A stretch of 28,378 nucleotides of DNA from a virus (IMGVR_UViG_3300025133_000478:1-28378); one strand, 5' to 3'. Positions 1-8,382 are shown, counted from the first letter of the stretch. The notes: generated by a model not told the origin, from the sequence alone. A program made the numbers and translations.

Positions 1-114
1 ATTGAATATTATGTGGAAAATTGGAAGCCTTATGGCTCTGTGAGAGCATGGGCTGAAGATTCATTCCTTGATATATTCATTGCTACTGCTTGTGCATGGT
101 GGGTGATGTTATGA
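1..114 (+). CDS. 3' end of an unidentified phage protein
   Basis: Frame 1 is open from the first base to a TGA at 112-114 and encodes the last 37 residues of a protein whose start lies left of the window. The tail is rich in aromatic residues and ends in a hydrophobic, Ala/Trp-containing stretch (DIFIATACAWWVML). The next gene starts within the stop codon (ATGA, 111-114), which supports this as a real coupled coding end. It should be a head or packaging gene by position, but the fragment is too short to name. Confidence 0.6.
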   Translation: MEYYVENWKPYGSVRAWAEDSFLDIFIATACAWWVML

Positions 115-563
115 TAGTAAGAAGGTGCAGTCAGGGTCATCGAGTTAGGATTCATAGAAATACAACTCCCGGTGCTACTCGCACAAAAACTTATGCAGAT
201 GGGTCTACAGAGACTCTGACTTATCCTTCATCTTATGCGTACTTTGTTGATGTAGATGGTGACATAAAGAAAAGAAGCAACAGCTTTAAAGTAATTGAAG
301 AGTTTTATGTTGATGAATGTTCTAAGAAGCATGGTGATGGGCATGGAAGATTATTAGTAGGAGGACATCATATAATTAATGGTGTTGCTACTACACAAGC
401 AGATTATCCTACAGATGCAAATACTAAAGCAGAAATAAAAAACTTTTATGATAAGCGTGGCATTTCTTATGGTTCTAGCGAAACAAAAGCAAAGCTTCTT
501 TCAAGAATAAGATATCAATATGACGGAGAAGGTCGTGCGGTATCAAAACATATGGGTATATAA
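111..563 (+). CDS. HeH/LEM-like domain protein, probable head or neck protein
   Basis: This 150-residue protein is read from ATG 111, which overlaps the preceding stop as ATGA. A longer reading from TTG 90 is open but would overlap the upstream gene by 25 bases, so I prefer 111. Residues ~104-134 (TKAEIKNFYDKRGISY, then a TKAKLL segment) match the helix-extended-loop-helix (HeH/LEM, Rho-N-like) pattern often found at the end of small phage head and neck proteins. The N-terminal part is basic and has no recognisable motif. TAA is followed directly by the ATG of the next gene, so the two are co-translated. The HeH call comes from pattern memory; the neck or head role is inferred from the neighbourhood. 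Confidence 0.7.
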   Translation: MIVRRCSQGHRVRIHRNTTPGATRTKTYADGSTETLTYPSSYAYFVDVDGDIKKRSNSFKVIEEFYVDECSKKHGDGHGRLLVGGHHIINGVATTQADYPTDANTKAEIKNFYDKRGISYGSSETKAKLLSRIRYQYDGEGRAVSKHMGI

Positions 564-881
564 ATGGCTAAAGGAATTAGAAAATACACTGCTGCAGAAG
601 CTACATCATTAGCTATAGGTCAATTAGGCTTTGATCTTATAGCGGAGCATGATACAAATTATTCTAGTCCAGACTCAGGTTCTTGGGTTGCTATTCAAGC
701 ACTTGGTAAAGACAGCAGCGGAACATCAGAGTTTTTAAAGTTGAAAGCGACCTGCAATATAGGAGACGGTCTTAATAGTGCGTTTTTTTATTTAATTCCG
801 GGTGAGATACTTTATGGTAACTTTGCCACTATACTTAATCATACAGACTCTACAGCAACATGCATAGCCTACAGAGGATAA
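564..881 (+). CDS. Small structural-type protein, possible head decoration or fibre
   Basis: This 105-residue protein starts at the ATG immediately after the TAA of the HeH gene. It is rich in Ser, Thr, Gly and short hydrophobic strands and has almost no basic residues after the first ten. It ends in a run that looks like alternating beta strands (LIPGEILYGNF, then TCIAYRG). No catalytic motif or membrane segment is visible. Small all-beta proteins of this size next to head genes are often decoration proteins, but that role is inferred here. The gene is secure from its spacing; its function is not. Confidence 0.6.
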   Translation: MAKGIRKYTAAEATSLAIGQLGFDLIAEHDTNYSSPDSGSWVAIQALGKDSSGTSEFLKLKATCNIGDGLNSAFFYLIPGEILYGNFATILNHTDSTATCIAYRG

Positions 882-1003
882 GAAGGACCAGCAGGATTAA
901 GCGTAAACTAAGATCAATGAATACAGAATCTAATATACCAGAAAAACAAAATATTTTTAAGAGAGTTTTTAATTGGTTTAAATTAAGGATATTCAAAAAA
1001 TGA
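860..1003 (+). CDS. Very small basic protein (47 or 28 residues)
   Basis: This short open frame bridges the gap between the structural-type protein and the lysis module. From ATG 860 it gives 47 residues, with an Arg/Lys-rich first half. From ATG 917 it gives 28 residues ending in an amphipathic basic helix (FKRVFNWFKLRIFKK). Neither ATG has a clear ribosome-binding site; an AGAAGGA at 881-887 lies eight bases before an ATT at 896 in the same frame. The stop at 1001-1003 overlaps the next tiny ORF as ATGA, the coupling style used elsewhere in this genome. Its function is unknown, and it may be a coupling leader rather than a stable protein. Confidence 0.3.
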   Translation: MHSLQRIRRTSRIKRKLRSMNTESNIPEKQNIFKRVFNWFKLRIFKK

Positions 1004-1080
1004 ATTACACAGATTGCGTTTCTACAAGCTATACAATCCCTGTAAATTATGTTTTTATAGGTACCGTAGTCACGAAGTAG
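1000..1080 (+). CDS. Possible 26-residue ORF before the lysis genes
   Basis: ATG 1000 overlaps the preceding stop (ATGA) and opens a 26-residue frame ending in TAG two bases before the next ATG. An AAGGA lies about ten bases upstream. The product is neutral with a mildly hydrophobic end (VNYVFIGTVV). The arrangement suits a translated coupling ORF, but the length gives little statistical support. No family is recognisable. Confidence 0.25.
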   Translation: MNYTDCVSTSYTIPVNYVFIGTVVTK

Positions 1081-1081
1081 C

Positions 1082-1405
1082 ATGCCTGATGGGGAGCCTA
1101 AAACTGCTAGAAGTTATCGGGGGACTGTGGTTGACGATAATGCTATTGTCTCTATTAACCTTAAATGGTTGGGTCAACTACTTGTACTTGTTGGGATGCT
1201 CGTTTATGGTTATTGGCGTATTGAGTCTCGATTGGGAAATCTTGAAGAATCGATGGTCACGGCTGATGTTAAGATTGGGGACTTACTTGGTAAACATATC
1301 GTGGAAGAGACTTTACAGAGAGAACAATTAGAAGATAAAGTTAATTTCTATGAAAAAGAATTTAATATCAATCCACTTAGTTGGGGTAAGCGAAAGAGAA
1401 AATAA
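1082..1405 (+). CDS. Single-span membrane protein with coiled-coil tail, lysis-module candidate
   Basis: This 107-residue protein has a transmembrane segment at about residues 29-46 (LGQLLVLVGMLVYGYW). A charged heptad-like region follows (residues ~48-95) and then a very basic end (WGKRKRK). The topology, a short N-terminal tail, one span and then a coiled coil, resembles inner-membrane spanins (Rz-like) as well as the membrane-anchored coiled-coil proteins found beside phage endolysins. Its stop overlaps the next start (TAATG, 1403-1407). I place it in the lysis module by position, 0.8 kb before the endolysin. Spanin and accessory holin cannot be told apart from sequence alone. Confidence 0.55.
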   Translation: MPDGEPKTARSYRGTVVDDNAIVSINLKWLGQLLVLVGMLVYGYWRIESRLGNLEESMVTADVKIGDLLGKHIVEETLQREQLEDKVNFYEKEFNINPLSWGKRKRK

Positions 1406-1722
1406 TGGAAGAATTTTTAGCACTGTATTCAGAAGCTGGCATGATTGGCGTTGTTGGAGCAATGTTTGTATTTATGGTTTACCAAAATGCTAAAAGATCA
1501 GAAGAACAAGCTAAGGCAATAAACGATTTACAAATTGAGAATAAAGGTCAGTCTGAAACATTGGAAAATATGGAAGGCATGATCATTAAATTAATTGAAA
1601 GATGGAATAGGTCCGACGAAACTAGAGACAGAAGACACGATGATACAGTTAAAGAGATTAACGACATGTCTGATGTATTAATGGAAATTAAAGGTTCTGT
1701 ATCAAGGATAAATGGTAAATGA
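1405..1722 (+). CDS. Holin-like or spanin-like membrane protein with coiled coil
   Basis: This 105-residue protein begins at an ATG overlapping the previous TAA. It has a hydrophobic span at residues ~11-27 (AGMIGVVGAMFVFMVYQ) directly after an acidic N-terminus, followed by about 75 residues of strongly charged helix likely to form a coiled coil. One N-terminal span plus a long helical tail fits phage lysis accessory proteins, but it is not diagnostic. The overlap with both neighbours suggests that the membrane proteins of this module are made together in fixed ratios. Confidence 0.5.
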   Translation: MEEFLALYSEAGMIGVVGAMFVFMVYQNAKRSEEQAKAINDLQIENKGQSETLENMEGMIIKLIERWNRSDETRDRRHDDTVKEINDMSDVLMEIKGSVSRINGK

Positions 1723-1957
1723 TATGGATTACGAAAGCATAGATAAACATCGAGAGCACGTTATTCGTTTGCTGACAAAGTTAAATGAAAGACAGATAAC
1801 AATTTTTAAGCACATTGAAAGAATTGATAAGCATCTTGATAGAGTTAATGGCAAGGTATCTGAACATGAAAGAAGCTTAGTCGAAATAAGAACATGGGGT
1901 GGGGTAGCAATGTTTGCTATTCCTATAATCGTAAACCTAATAATGAAGGTAATGTAA
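1712..1957 (+). CDS. XhlA/holin-like small protein, helix plus C-terminal membrane span
   Basis: This 81-residue protein (77 from ATG 1724) has an N-terminal charged helical region with repeated hydrophobic spacing (HIERIDKHLDRVNGKV). It ends in a hydrophobic span (WGGVAMFAIPIIVNLIM). This tail-anchored coiled-coil layout matches the general plan of haemolysin XhlA-like phage lysis proteins. The AAGGA at 1705-1709 is only three bases before ATG 1712, so the start is uncertain; ATG 1724, one base after the upstream stop, is equally possible. The stop overlaps the next start as TAATG. It is a good holin or holin-partner candidate because the endolysin follows. Confidence 0.5.
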   Translation: MVNDMDYESIDKHREHVIRLLTKLNERQITIFKHIERIDKHLDRVNGKVSEHERSLVEIRTWGGVAMFAIPIIVNLIMKVM

Positions 1958-2220
1958 TGGATATTAAATCAATAGTCCTCAGTGAGCTAACAAAACAAGT
2001 CGAAGCAACTGTCCCACAGCTACAAAGTGGAATAGAAAGCTTTATCATTGAAAAAATTCAATCAGATGAATTTGAGAAAGAATGGGCAACTGCTATTAAC
2101 GACAAAGTTAATTTGCCAATTTTAAATGAAGAACAAGAACAGAAAGTTTTTGAAGAATTGGTTGATAAAGGAACAGACCTCGTTGCCGTTGTTTTATCAA
2201 GGCTATTAAAAGGGAAATAG
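1957..2220 (+). CDS. Small acidic helical protein of the lysis module
   Basis: This 87-residue soluble protein starts at ATG 1957, which overlaps the previous stop (TAATG). A GAAGGT sits 6-11 bases upstream of it. A longer reading from 1894 would lie inside the preceding gene and lacks such a site. The sequence is predicted to be almost all helix, with alternating acidic and hydrophobic residues and no Cys, membrane span or catalytic motif. It ends in TAG one base before the GTG start of the endolysin. It is likely made with the lysis proteins; its function is unknown. Confidence 0.5.
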   Translation: MDIKSIVLSELTKQVEATVPQLQSGIESFIIEKIQSDEFEKEWATAINDKVNLPILNEEQEQKVFEELVDKGTDLVAVVLSRLLKGK

Positions 2221-2221
2221 T

Positions 2222-2620
2222 GTGCCCAAATTCGGCAAAAGATCAAAAGAACGCCTTAGAGGTGTTGATGCAAAGCTTGTTAATGTTCTTAACGAAGTTG
2301 TCAAGTATTTCGATATTAGTGTCATAGAAGGCTTACGTTCTCAGAAGCGTCAAGATGAGCTTGTAGCTGAAGGCAAGTCCAAGACAAAGTTCGGAAAGCA
2401 TGTTTTAGGTAAGGCTGTAGATATAGCTCCCTATCCTATTGACTGGCAAGCACGTGATGACTTTCATTTATTAGGTGGATTTGTATTAGGCATAGCTTCT
2501 CAGATGGGAGTAAATGTTCGCTGGGGTGGGGATTGGTCGGCATCTAGCTTATATAAAGGTAAACGAACAACTAAAGATAATTCGTTTGACGATCTTGTCC
2601 ATTTTGAATTAAAAGAATAA
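2222..2620 (+). CDS. Endolysin, M15-type L-alanyl-D-glutamate endopeptidase
   Basis: This 132-residue zinc peptidase is predicted to cut the peptide stems of peptidoglycan at the end of infection. It starts at GTG 2222, one base after the preceding stop. The M15 signature is present: H60 and D67 in KHVLGKAVDIAP, and D124 and H127 in DDLVHFEL. These match in spacing the two zinc ligands, the catalytic acid and the third ligand of the T5-type M15C endolysins. A WGGDW motif (residues 101-105) lies where such enzymes carry it. The length is typical of a single-domain endolysin without a cell-wall-binding domain. It has no signal peptide, so it needs a holin, presumably one of the upstream membrane proteins. 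Confidence 0.9.
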   Translation: MPKFGKRSKERLRGVDAKLVNVLNEVVKYFDISVIEGLRSQKRQDELVAEGKSKTKFGKHVLGKAVDIAPYPIDWQARDDFHLLGGFVLGIASQMGVNVRWGGDWSASSLYKGKRTTKDNSFDDLVHFELKE

Positions 2621-2624
2621 GATC

Positions 2625-5144
2625 ATGCCAAAGCAGATATTTCAAGTTAAAGATTTTAGTGGCGGTCTTAACACCTTGCAATCTGGCGTTGATATTAACG
2701 ATAATCAAGTACGTCAGGCTAAGAATGTCATGTTTAATATACGTGGCATTATACAGTCAGCTTACAATATGGCTAACACCACTGAAGTCGGACCTAATGG
2801 TGACGGCAATCTTTTAACTCGCTCCACCTATAGCAATTCAAATGTAAGCTCAACTACATCTGGAGAGTCTGTTCAGCCCGGGTATGGTCTTGGTTATTTT
2901 GAAACCGACTATCAAACAGTTGTAGGCAATACACGTGTTATTGCTGGTGACCATACTGGATTAACCAGAGAAGGTTTATGGTATGTTTCAAGTGGGGATA
3001 ATCATTATATACTTTGGTTTAGTGCTATTACTACAGATGGTAATTTAGCCCAATATTTTCCAGTTGGCTCTTCGATTTCCATTACTGGACTATCTGGAGG
3101 AACAGGTGGATTAGCTACTGCAGATAAAGAAGGCATATTCACAGTAGTATCTCATAAGTCAACTAGTGGATCATACTTTACTTTTAACGCAGTCCAACTA
3201 AATCGCCCATTACTCAGTGGTAATGAAACGTATTTTGCCGCTACAATTAAAGGATATCCGTCTGGTGATCAAATAATTTTATTAGCGAATCCAATAGAAC
3301 ACAAAATAGACGTTTTTTCTACTAAGAACGATACAACGTGGGCAAGCGATGTAATTACTTTATGTGATTTTACACAAGGTTTTACATCTAAAGTAAAATA
3401 CTATAAAGTAGAAGACTCTATAAGATGCTGTGATACTACTGAAAATAGTCAGTCCAAGATTAAATGGTACGGATTCATCGCCAGAACGCATTTTTCTGGG
3501 ACCACTAATCAGAATATTATTCTCGGGTTTTATTCTAAAGATAATGATTTAGCGGCTCCTACAGCTGGTACTCTTGTAGATGGAGCAACTACGCCTGCAG
3601 TAATCAGTTCTTATGCTTCTGCTGGAACAGGATTTGATATAAATGTTTCTACTGATACTGCAGTCAATGGAACTATACCATCGGGTACTTATGAGTTTGC
3701 TGAAACTTTTATTTATGACGGCAATCAAGAATCATTGCCAAGGCAATACGCATCAGCTGCAAGTATTACAGTAGATGCTGCAGATGACCTTAAAGTTTTA
3801 TCTGTTAATGTTGGTGCCCAAGGTGACTACGATGAAAGGATATCTGGAGGCAGGATTTATATTAGAGAAAAAAATACAAATGGTGAATGGATACTATTAA
3901 TTGATATGGATTTACAGAATGGATGCAGAGTTAATTTAATAGATGAATATACTGCTTGGGACCTTCGCTCTAGCGATCAGTTTAATTGCCCCGATCAAAC
4001 TGCTGGTAATAACTTTATTATTTCAGAATTAAACCTTACAACTTATGAAGTAATTAATGGTTTTCCATCTAGTGTATTTTCTATAGACATTGGAGCAAAT
4101 TCAGAAAAATGGAAAGATTCTGTAGTTGCGAATAATAGAGCTTTTGTTTGTGGTGTAAATATAGCAGATAAAAACAAGGGATTAAATAAAAGCAACTCAA
4201 CTCCTACTTTTTTTAGAGACAGAATAATGTATTCTATGCCTCATAGATTTGATACATTTCCTTATCATAATTATATTGAAGCTGCAAAAGGTGACGCTGA
4301 TCATTATACAGCTATAGAATCTTATGCAGATCGGTTATTGGCTTTTAAAAGATTTAGCCTTGACATAATTAATATAGCTGCTGATGATCGTAATTGGTTT
4401 TTAGAAGATAGCTTAAAGTACCAAGGAGTAATGCATCCTGAAGCTGTGAAACGCACACAGCATGGAGCTATTTGGGCAAACAAACAAGGGTTGTTTTTAT
4501 ATAACGGCACTCAAATTAAAAATTTATCTGAAAACTTAATTGCTGATCAAACGTGGGCTGGACACATTACAGACGATACTGGAATTATTTACGACGAACA
4601 AGAATCTATGGTTTTTGTAATTAAAGATATGGGAGTTTATGGCGACGCTTATATGTGCGATCTAAAAACAAATACATTTACATTCCTTAAAGATTTTATT
4701 CCAGACACAAATGATGGCATAACTAACTCTGTAGATACGGAAGCCAACAATACTCTTATAGCACATGACGAAGGCGATACTATAGATTTTTATCAATTTT
4801 ATAGAAGTCAGGCTACTATACCACAAATTGAATTTAAAACCAAATATTATGATTTTGGGAATCCCGATGTTATGAAGAGAATTTATGCTGTATATATAAC
4901 ATACAGGTGTACAGATCATGCCCTTACAAATCAGTTTACATTAGCACAACCAGACGGAACATCAACAGCATTGGCTGGAACTATGGCTACTGCTACTAAT
5001 TTTACAACTGTAAAAATTGCTCCATCTTCTCCCATAAGTTGCGGCAGAGTATCTTTGGTTCTTGATACTAGCACATCAGACCCAACTTTAGCAATAAGCG
5101 ATGTTGGTTTTGAATATAGGATAATTAAGAAAAAAGTATCTTAA
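2625..5144 (+). CDS. Tail nozzle / DNA stabilisation-like beta-propeller protein
   Basis: This 839-residue protein is a tail component that probably closes the portal channel and carries the fibres. The opening DFSGGLNT (residues 10-17), then DINDNQ and AKNVMFN, is the characteristic start of phage nozzle or P22 gp10-like stabilisation proteins. The segment around residues 570-640 (FKRFSLDII, then AIWANKQGLFLYNGTQIKNL) reads like repeated propeller blades. Near the end, TKYYDFGNPDVMKRIY resembles the terminal beta-sandwich of this family. No transmembrane segment is seen. The stop overlaps the tail fibre start (TAATG). The family call is from remembered motifs; the choice between P22 gp10-like and T7 gp12-like is open. 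Confidence 0.7.
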   Translation: MPKQIFQVKDFSGGLNTLQSGVDINDNQVRQAKNVMFNIRGIIQSAYNMANTTEVGPNGDGNLLTRSTYSNSNVSSTTSGESVQPGYGLGYFETDYQTVVGNTRVIAGDHTGLTREGLWYVSSGDNHYILWFSAITTDGNLAQYFPVGSSISITGLSGGTGGLATADKEGIFTVVSHKSTSGSYFTFNAVQLNRPLLSGNETYFAATIKGYPSGDQIILLANPIEHKIDVFSTKNDTTWASDVITLCDFTQGFTSKVKYYKVEDSIRCCDTTENSQSKIKWYGFIARTHFSGTTNQNIILGFYSKDNDLAAPTAGTLVDGATTPAVISSYASAGTGFDINVSTDTAVNGTIPSGTYEFAETFIYDGNQESLPRQYASAASITVDAADDLKVLSVNVGAQGDYDERISGGRIYIREKNTNGEWILLIDMDLQNGCRVNLIDEYTAWDLRSSDQFNCPDQTAGNNFIISELNLTTYEVINGFPSSVFSIDIGANSEKWKDSVVANNRAFVCGVNIADKNKGLNKSNSTPTFFRDRIMYSMPHRFDTFPYHNYIEAAKGDADHYTAIESYADRLLAFKRFSLDIINIAADDRNWFLEDSLKYQGVMHPEAVKRTQHGAIWANKQGLFLYNGTQIKNLSENLIADQTWAGHITDDTGIIYDEQESMVFVIKDMGVYGDAYMCDLKTNTFTFLKDFIPDTNDGITNSVDTEANNTLIAHDEGDTIDFYQFYRSQATIPQIEFKTKYYDFGNPDVMKRIYAVYITYRCTDHALTNQFTLAQPDGTSTALAGTMATATNFTTVKIAPSSPISCGRVSLVLDTSTSDPTLAISDVGFEYRIIKKKVS

Positions 5145-5857
5145 TGGATAGAATAGAAAGAAACATTAACAACAAAAAACAAGGCAAGATTAGTCTTGTA
5201 AATTCTCAACCATCTTTACAGACAATGCGTGATGGTGGAGAATCTTTGCATCTTGGTAGAGATGGAATCCTTACGAGATACCGCAGAGAAAAGGGTATTT
5301 TATGGAAATCCCAAATGACTAAAGATGGTAATCAAATTGTAGAAAAAGATTTAAAAGTTAATGGAAATATAAATTTATCAAATAAGTTAGTTATAAAAAA
5401 TTATCCAGCATTTAGGGTGACTGCAACTACAAATCAAGCCTTGGCTAATGGAGCTTATACGACTATTACTTTTGCTTCGTCACAATATGATAATGGTTCA
5501 AACTTTGATTTATCTAATGAATATTTCGTAGCTCCTATTAATGGTATATATTCTTTAACTGCTCATATTTTATATGAAGATTCTTTTAGCGAGCATATGG
5601 ATGATAATGAAAGGCTAGATATAAGAATATATAATATTACTGATAGTTCATCAGTAGCTATAAGTTTACATCACTTCAAGTTTGATTTTCCAGATAACAG
5701 ATATTTTGCTAATACCTGCAATGTTGAAACTCAACTTAATGCGGGAGATCAAATTAGGGTTGACTCTAATAATACTACTGGTAATACAATAAATACATAC
5801 AATGGAACTCAAAGACTTTATTCATATTTTACAGGGCATTTAATATGTGCACTTTAA
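5144..5857 (+). CDS. Tail fibre with C1q/TNF-like receptor-binding tip
   Basis: This 237-residue protein has two recognisable parts. Residues ~16-75 (SLVNSQPSLQTMRDG, then LWKSQMTKDGNQIV) match the N-terminal attachment and adaptor region seen in many marine and enteric phage fibres. Residues ~88-237 look like a C1q/TNF jelly-roll: a starting PAFRVTATTNQALANG, a central YFVAPINGIYSLTAHI, and late LNAGDQIRVDSNN and YFTGHLI blocks. C1q-like domains form trimers and sit at fibre tips, so this is the best candidate here for host recognition. The protein is short for a fibre, implying a stubby appendage. Its start overlaps the nozzle gene, consistent with assembly onto it. Confidence 0.7.
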   Translation: MDRIERNINNKKQGKISLVNSQPSLQTMRDGGESLHLGRDGILTRYRREKGILWKSQMTKDGNQIVEKDLKVNGNINLSNKLVIKNYPAFRVTATTNQALANGAYTTITFASSQYDNGSNFDLSNEYFVAPINGIYSLTAHILYEDSFSEHMDDNERLDIRIYNITDSSSVAISLHHFKFDFPDNRYFANTCNVETQLNAGDQIRVDSNNTTGNTINTYNGTQRLYSYFTGHLICAL

Positions 5858-5911
5858 TGTGTAATGACAATTCTAAAAACAATAATTTATTATTAGATTA
5901 AGGACAGTATT

Positions 5912-6964
5912 ATGGCTACATACGCACAAATGGCAATGGCAGGTCAGGAAGCACAAGATAGAGCTGCTTTTGAAGCCGCACACAATAAAGAACAAGCAAG
6001 ACGCACTAAAGCTGCAAAATGGGGAGGCTGGGGAAGAACACTTGGTCTTCTTGGTGCTGGTGTAGCAACTGCCGCAACAGGTGGACTAGCTGCTCCAGTA
6101 GCTGCAGGATTAGTAGGCTTAGGTGGACTTGCAGGTAGATCAGCTGGCAGAGCTATGGCTGGCGGTAGAGAACGTGATGCAGATAAAAATATAGACGCTC
6201 TATTTCATCAAGGCGAACAAAGAAAATTTGGTAAAGAAATAGGTGACTATCAAGCTGGTATGCGTGAGCGTATGATGGCAGATACTGGAAAAGATGCTTT
6301 AAGTGCCTTTATGATGGCAAAATATTTTAAACCGGGAATGGATAAAATGAAAGGTAAGTTCCTTGGAAGGTTTGGTAGCCCCGATCAAAAACTAGGATTA
6401 ATGACTGGTGATCCAAACGCAAGACAAATGATCGATGCGGCTAAAGCACAATCTCAAGCTATTACCAATCTTGATCGTATGCCGGGAGAGGCGATGTTTG
6501 ATAAAGCCGACCCAAGTACATGGGGAAGAACTCCTCCTCCCGGAGCATCTACGCTAGGTCCAACACCAAGCCCAGCGGGAATTACTAATCCCGTAGGTCC
6601 TTATGGTGTAAATCCAGTTCAACAATTTGGTACCGATCCGTTAGGTGCAACTAATATATCCGATCCTTTGTCTGGTCTTCCGTCTCCCTATAGTCCAACT
6701 GCTCCAGTATCAAATACTTATGGAGCCGCAGTAGATAGAGGCAGAGCTATGAGTGGTCAAGGAATGTTAAATGATACAATACGTCAATCTTTAGGATTAC
6801 CAACATCCGTCCCAGATCAAATGGGTGGTATGAATTATCAACAATGGATGGGACAATCTGATAATGCTTTTGAGTCATTTATGAATCAAGGTCAGGGTCA
6901 AGAAGGAAGTCTTTTTGATATGATAAGCCCTCATATGCAACAACCTCGAAGAATGGTATACTAA
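5912..6964 (+). CDS. Putative ejected internal virion protein, Gly/Ala-rich
   Basis: This 350-residue protein has a good Shine-Dalgarno site (AAGGA, eight bases before ATG). It has a charged N-terminal helix, a long glycine-zipper hydrophobic stretch at residues ~38-85 (LGLLGAGVATAATGGLAAPV and onward), and then a Pro/Gly/Ser-rich, probably disordered C-terminal half. Such low-complexity, membrane-active proteins between tail genes and a giant virion protein are typical of phage ejection proteins that leave the capsid with the DNA. No catalytic motif is present. The stop overlaps the next start (TAATG). The role is inferred from composition and context. Confidence 0.5.
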   Translation: MATYAQMAMAGQEAQDRAAFEAAHNKEQARRTKAAKWGGWGRTLGLLGAGVATAATGGLAAPVAAGLVGLGGLAGRSAGRAMAGGRERDADKNIDALFHQGEQRKFGKEIGDYQAGMRERMMADTGKDALSAFMMAKYFKPGMDKMKGKFLGRFGSPDQKLGLMTGDPNARQMIDAAKAQSQAITNLDRMPGEAMFDKADPSTWGRTPPPGASTLGPTPSPAGITNPVGPYGVNPVQQFGTDPLGATNISDPLSGLPSPYSPTAPVSNTYGAAVDRGRAMSGQGMLNDTIRQSLGLPTSVPDQMGGMNYQQWMGQSDNAFESFMNQGQGQEGSLFDMISPHMQQPRRMVY

Positions 6965-7611
6965 TGGCTAACGGTGCAAATCCTTGGTTGTCTTCAGCCT
7001 TTCAGAATACTTCTAATCCTAATCAGGACTATCAAAGTTATTTAGAAGGTTTAGGAATGGATATTGACCCATCTAAGGTGGGGAAATTCTTTGGTGGGAT
7101 AGCAGAAGATTATCAGCAAGATGTTGGTATGGCTAGAGCTGGTTTTGCTCAAGGCATGTCTGGATTACGTACACAGGGTCAAGGTCAGGTAATGCAATTA
7201 GGCGGTGGACAGGGCTTGTCTTCTGCTTATAATTCTGGATTTGGAAGAGCTAAGTATGGTATACAACAAGGTCTACAAGGAATAGGACAACAATATGGTC
7301 AAGGTCTTCAATCTGGTCTACTTGGATATACTGGTGATTTACAGAGTGCTCAAAGAGGTATGGAGTCTTCATTCAGAGACGTTGCTACAGGATTATTAGG
7401 CAGAGATTCTGCTGGTATTAGTTGGGGAGGCGGTGATTATGACCCAGCTAATTGGGGCGGTGCTGCAGAAGGAGGGGGAGAAACTGGTTATGGAGGGGGC
7501 ACTTGGAATCCAGCAGGATGGACTGGCGGTGATCCAAATGAAGGAGCAACTCACATAGATGGTAATGGACAGAACTGGATATTTAGAGGCGGCAGATGGC
7601 GAGAATCATAA
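6964..7611 (+). CDS. Putative internal virion protein, Gly/Gln-rich
   Basis: This 215-residue protein is dominated by Gly, Gln, Ser and Ala. Near-repeats of the type GIQQGLQGIGQQYGQGLQSG occur in the middle (~100-120), with a Gly/Trp-rich tail beyond residue 150. It has no Cys, membrane span or enzyme motif. The composition suggests a flexible, partly helical protein, and its overlap with the preceding gene puts it in the same ejection-protein group. Function is not recognisable beyond that. Confidence 0.45.
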   Translation: MANGANPWLSSAFQNTSNPNQDYQSYLEGLGMDIDPSKVGKFFGGIAEDYQQDVGMARAGFAQGMSGLRTQGQGQVMQLGGGQGLSSAYNSGFGRAKYGIQQGLQGIGQQYGQGLQSGLLGYTGDLQSAQRGMESSFRDVATGLLGRDSAGISWGGGDYDPANWGGAAEGGGETGYGGGTWNPAGWTGGDPNEGATHIDGNGQNWIFRGGRWRES

Positions 7612-7626
7612 CAAATAGGTTTAATT

Positions 7627-8373
7627 ATGGCATATGAATCAGGACAATACATAAACGAGTTTCTTAATGAGATGCCTACACTTCTTCTTACTATGCGTAA
7701 GATGGATGTAGATCAGATGCTTGCAACAAGAAAGTTGGATCAAGCAGATGTAGCTCTTAACCTAGATCAACAAAAATTTGATTTTGATTCTTTAATAAGA
7801 GATCGTCAGATGAGAGTTCTAGAATCTGAATCTGCTTATGGATTAGAAGAACGTAAAAAACAAAGAGCAGAAGCAGAAGCTCAGAAAAAAATGATGCAAC
7901 CAATACATCAAGCGATGATTAAAAAGAAGAAGCTTGAAGAAGCTATGAAAAGAGAACGGAGTGAATTATCATGGTGGGACAAAGCATCTAGAATTGAAAA
8001 ACGTGGAGAAGGTCTTGGTGCCGTTATTGGCATGGGTGATAAACCCGGAAGATACGACCCTGCTTCTTCAAAGGCTGGGCAGGTAAAGCCTTGGCAATTA
8101 ACTGAAGAAGAGCTTATTAAATCACGAGCTGAAGAATCTCTTGGTGTCAAACCAGAAGATATTCTTACAAATAAATTTATTCCTAGTGGAGCTACTCAAT
8201 TTGAGCAGATGCTTGAAGCTGGTGGTGGTAATCTTTATCCCGGTTCAATTGATTATATGATGCAACATCCAACATACGGTCCAAAGATGTCTACATCTAA
8301 TGAATTATTAGATTTAATGAAATCAGGTTTAATGTCGCAGGCTGGACCTCTTGCCTTAACGCAGGGTCAATAG
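7627..8373 (+). CDS. Putative internal virion protein with long coiled coil
   Basis: This 248-residue protein starts 15 bases after the previous gene. Residues ~20-120 are strongly helical and charged (TRKLDQADVALNLDQQKFDF, then LEERKKQRAEAEAQKKMM) and probably form a coiled coil. The C-terminal half is mixed and Gly/Pro-containing. There is no membrane segment. By position between Gly-rich proteins and the giant protein, it may scaffold an internal core or ejection complex. This is inference only. Confidence 0.45.
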   Translation: MAYESGQYINEFLNEMPTLLLTMRKMDVDQMLATRKLDQADVALNLDQQKFDFDSLIRDRQMRVLESESAYGLEERKKQRAEAEAQKKMMQPIHQAMIKKKKLEEAMKRERSELSWWDKASRIEKRGEGLGAVIGMGDKPGRYDPASSKAGQVKPWQLTEEELIKSRAEESLGVKPEDILTNKFIPSGATQFEQMLEAGGGNLYPGSIDYMMQHPTYGPKMSTSNELLDLMKSGLMSQAGPLALTQGQ

Positions 8374-8382
8374 GAGTTTATT

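Noticed and set aside
850-1083. Hydrophobic 77-codon frame on the - strand
   Set aside because: It lies opposite the late block, overlaps + strand genes at both ends, has no ribosome site and has AT-rich composition that gives spurious Leu/Ile runs.
1014-1331. 105-codon + strand frame overlapping the first lysis-type membrane gene
   Set aside because: It is the alternative frame of the gene at 1082. The latter has coupling to its downstream neighbour (TAATG) and a sensible membrane plus coiled-coil layout.
5857-5901. 14-codon ORF overlapping the tail fibre stop
   Set aside because: It has the TAATG overlap but is too short and Asn/Leu-biased by AT content to support as a gene. The 54-base gap otherwise holds only an AT-only palindrome.
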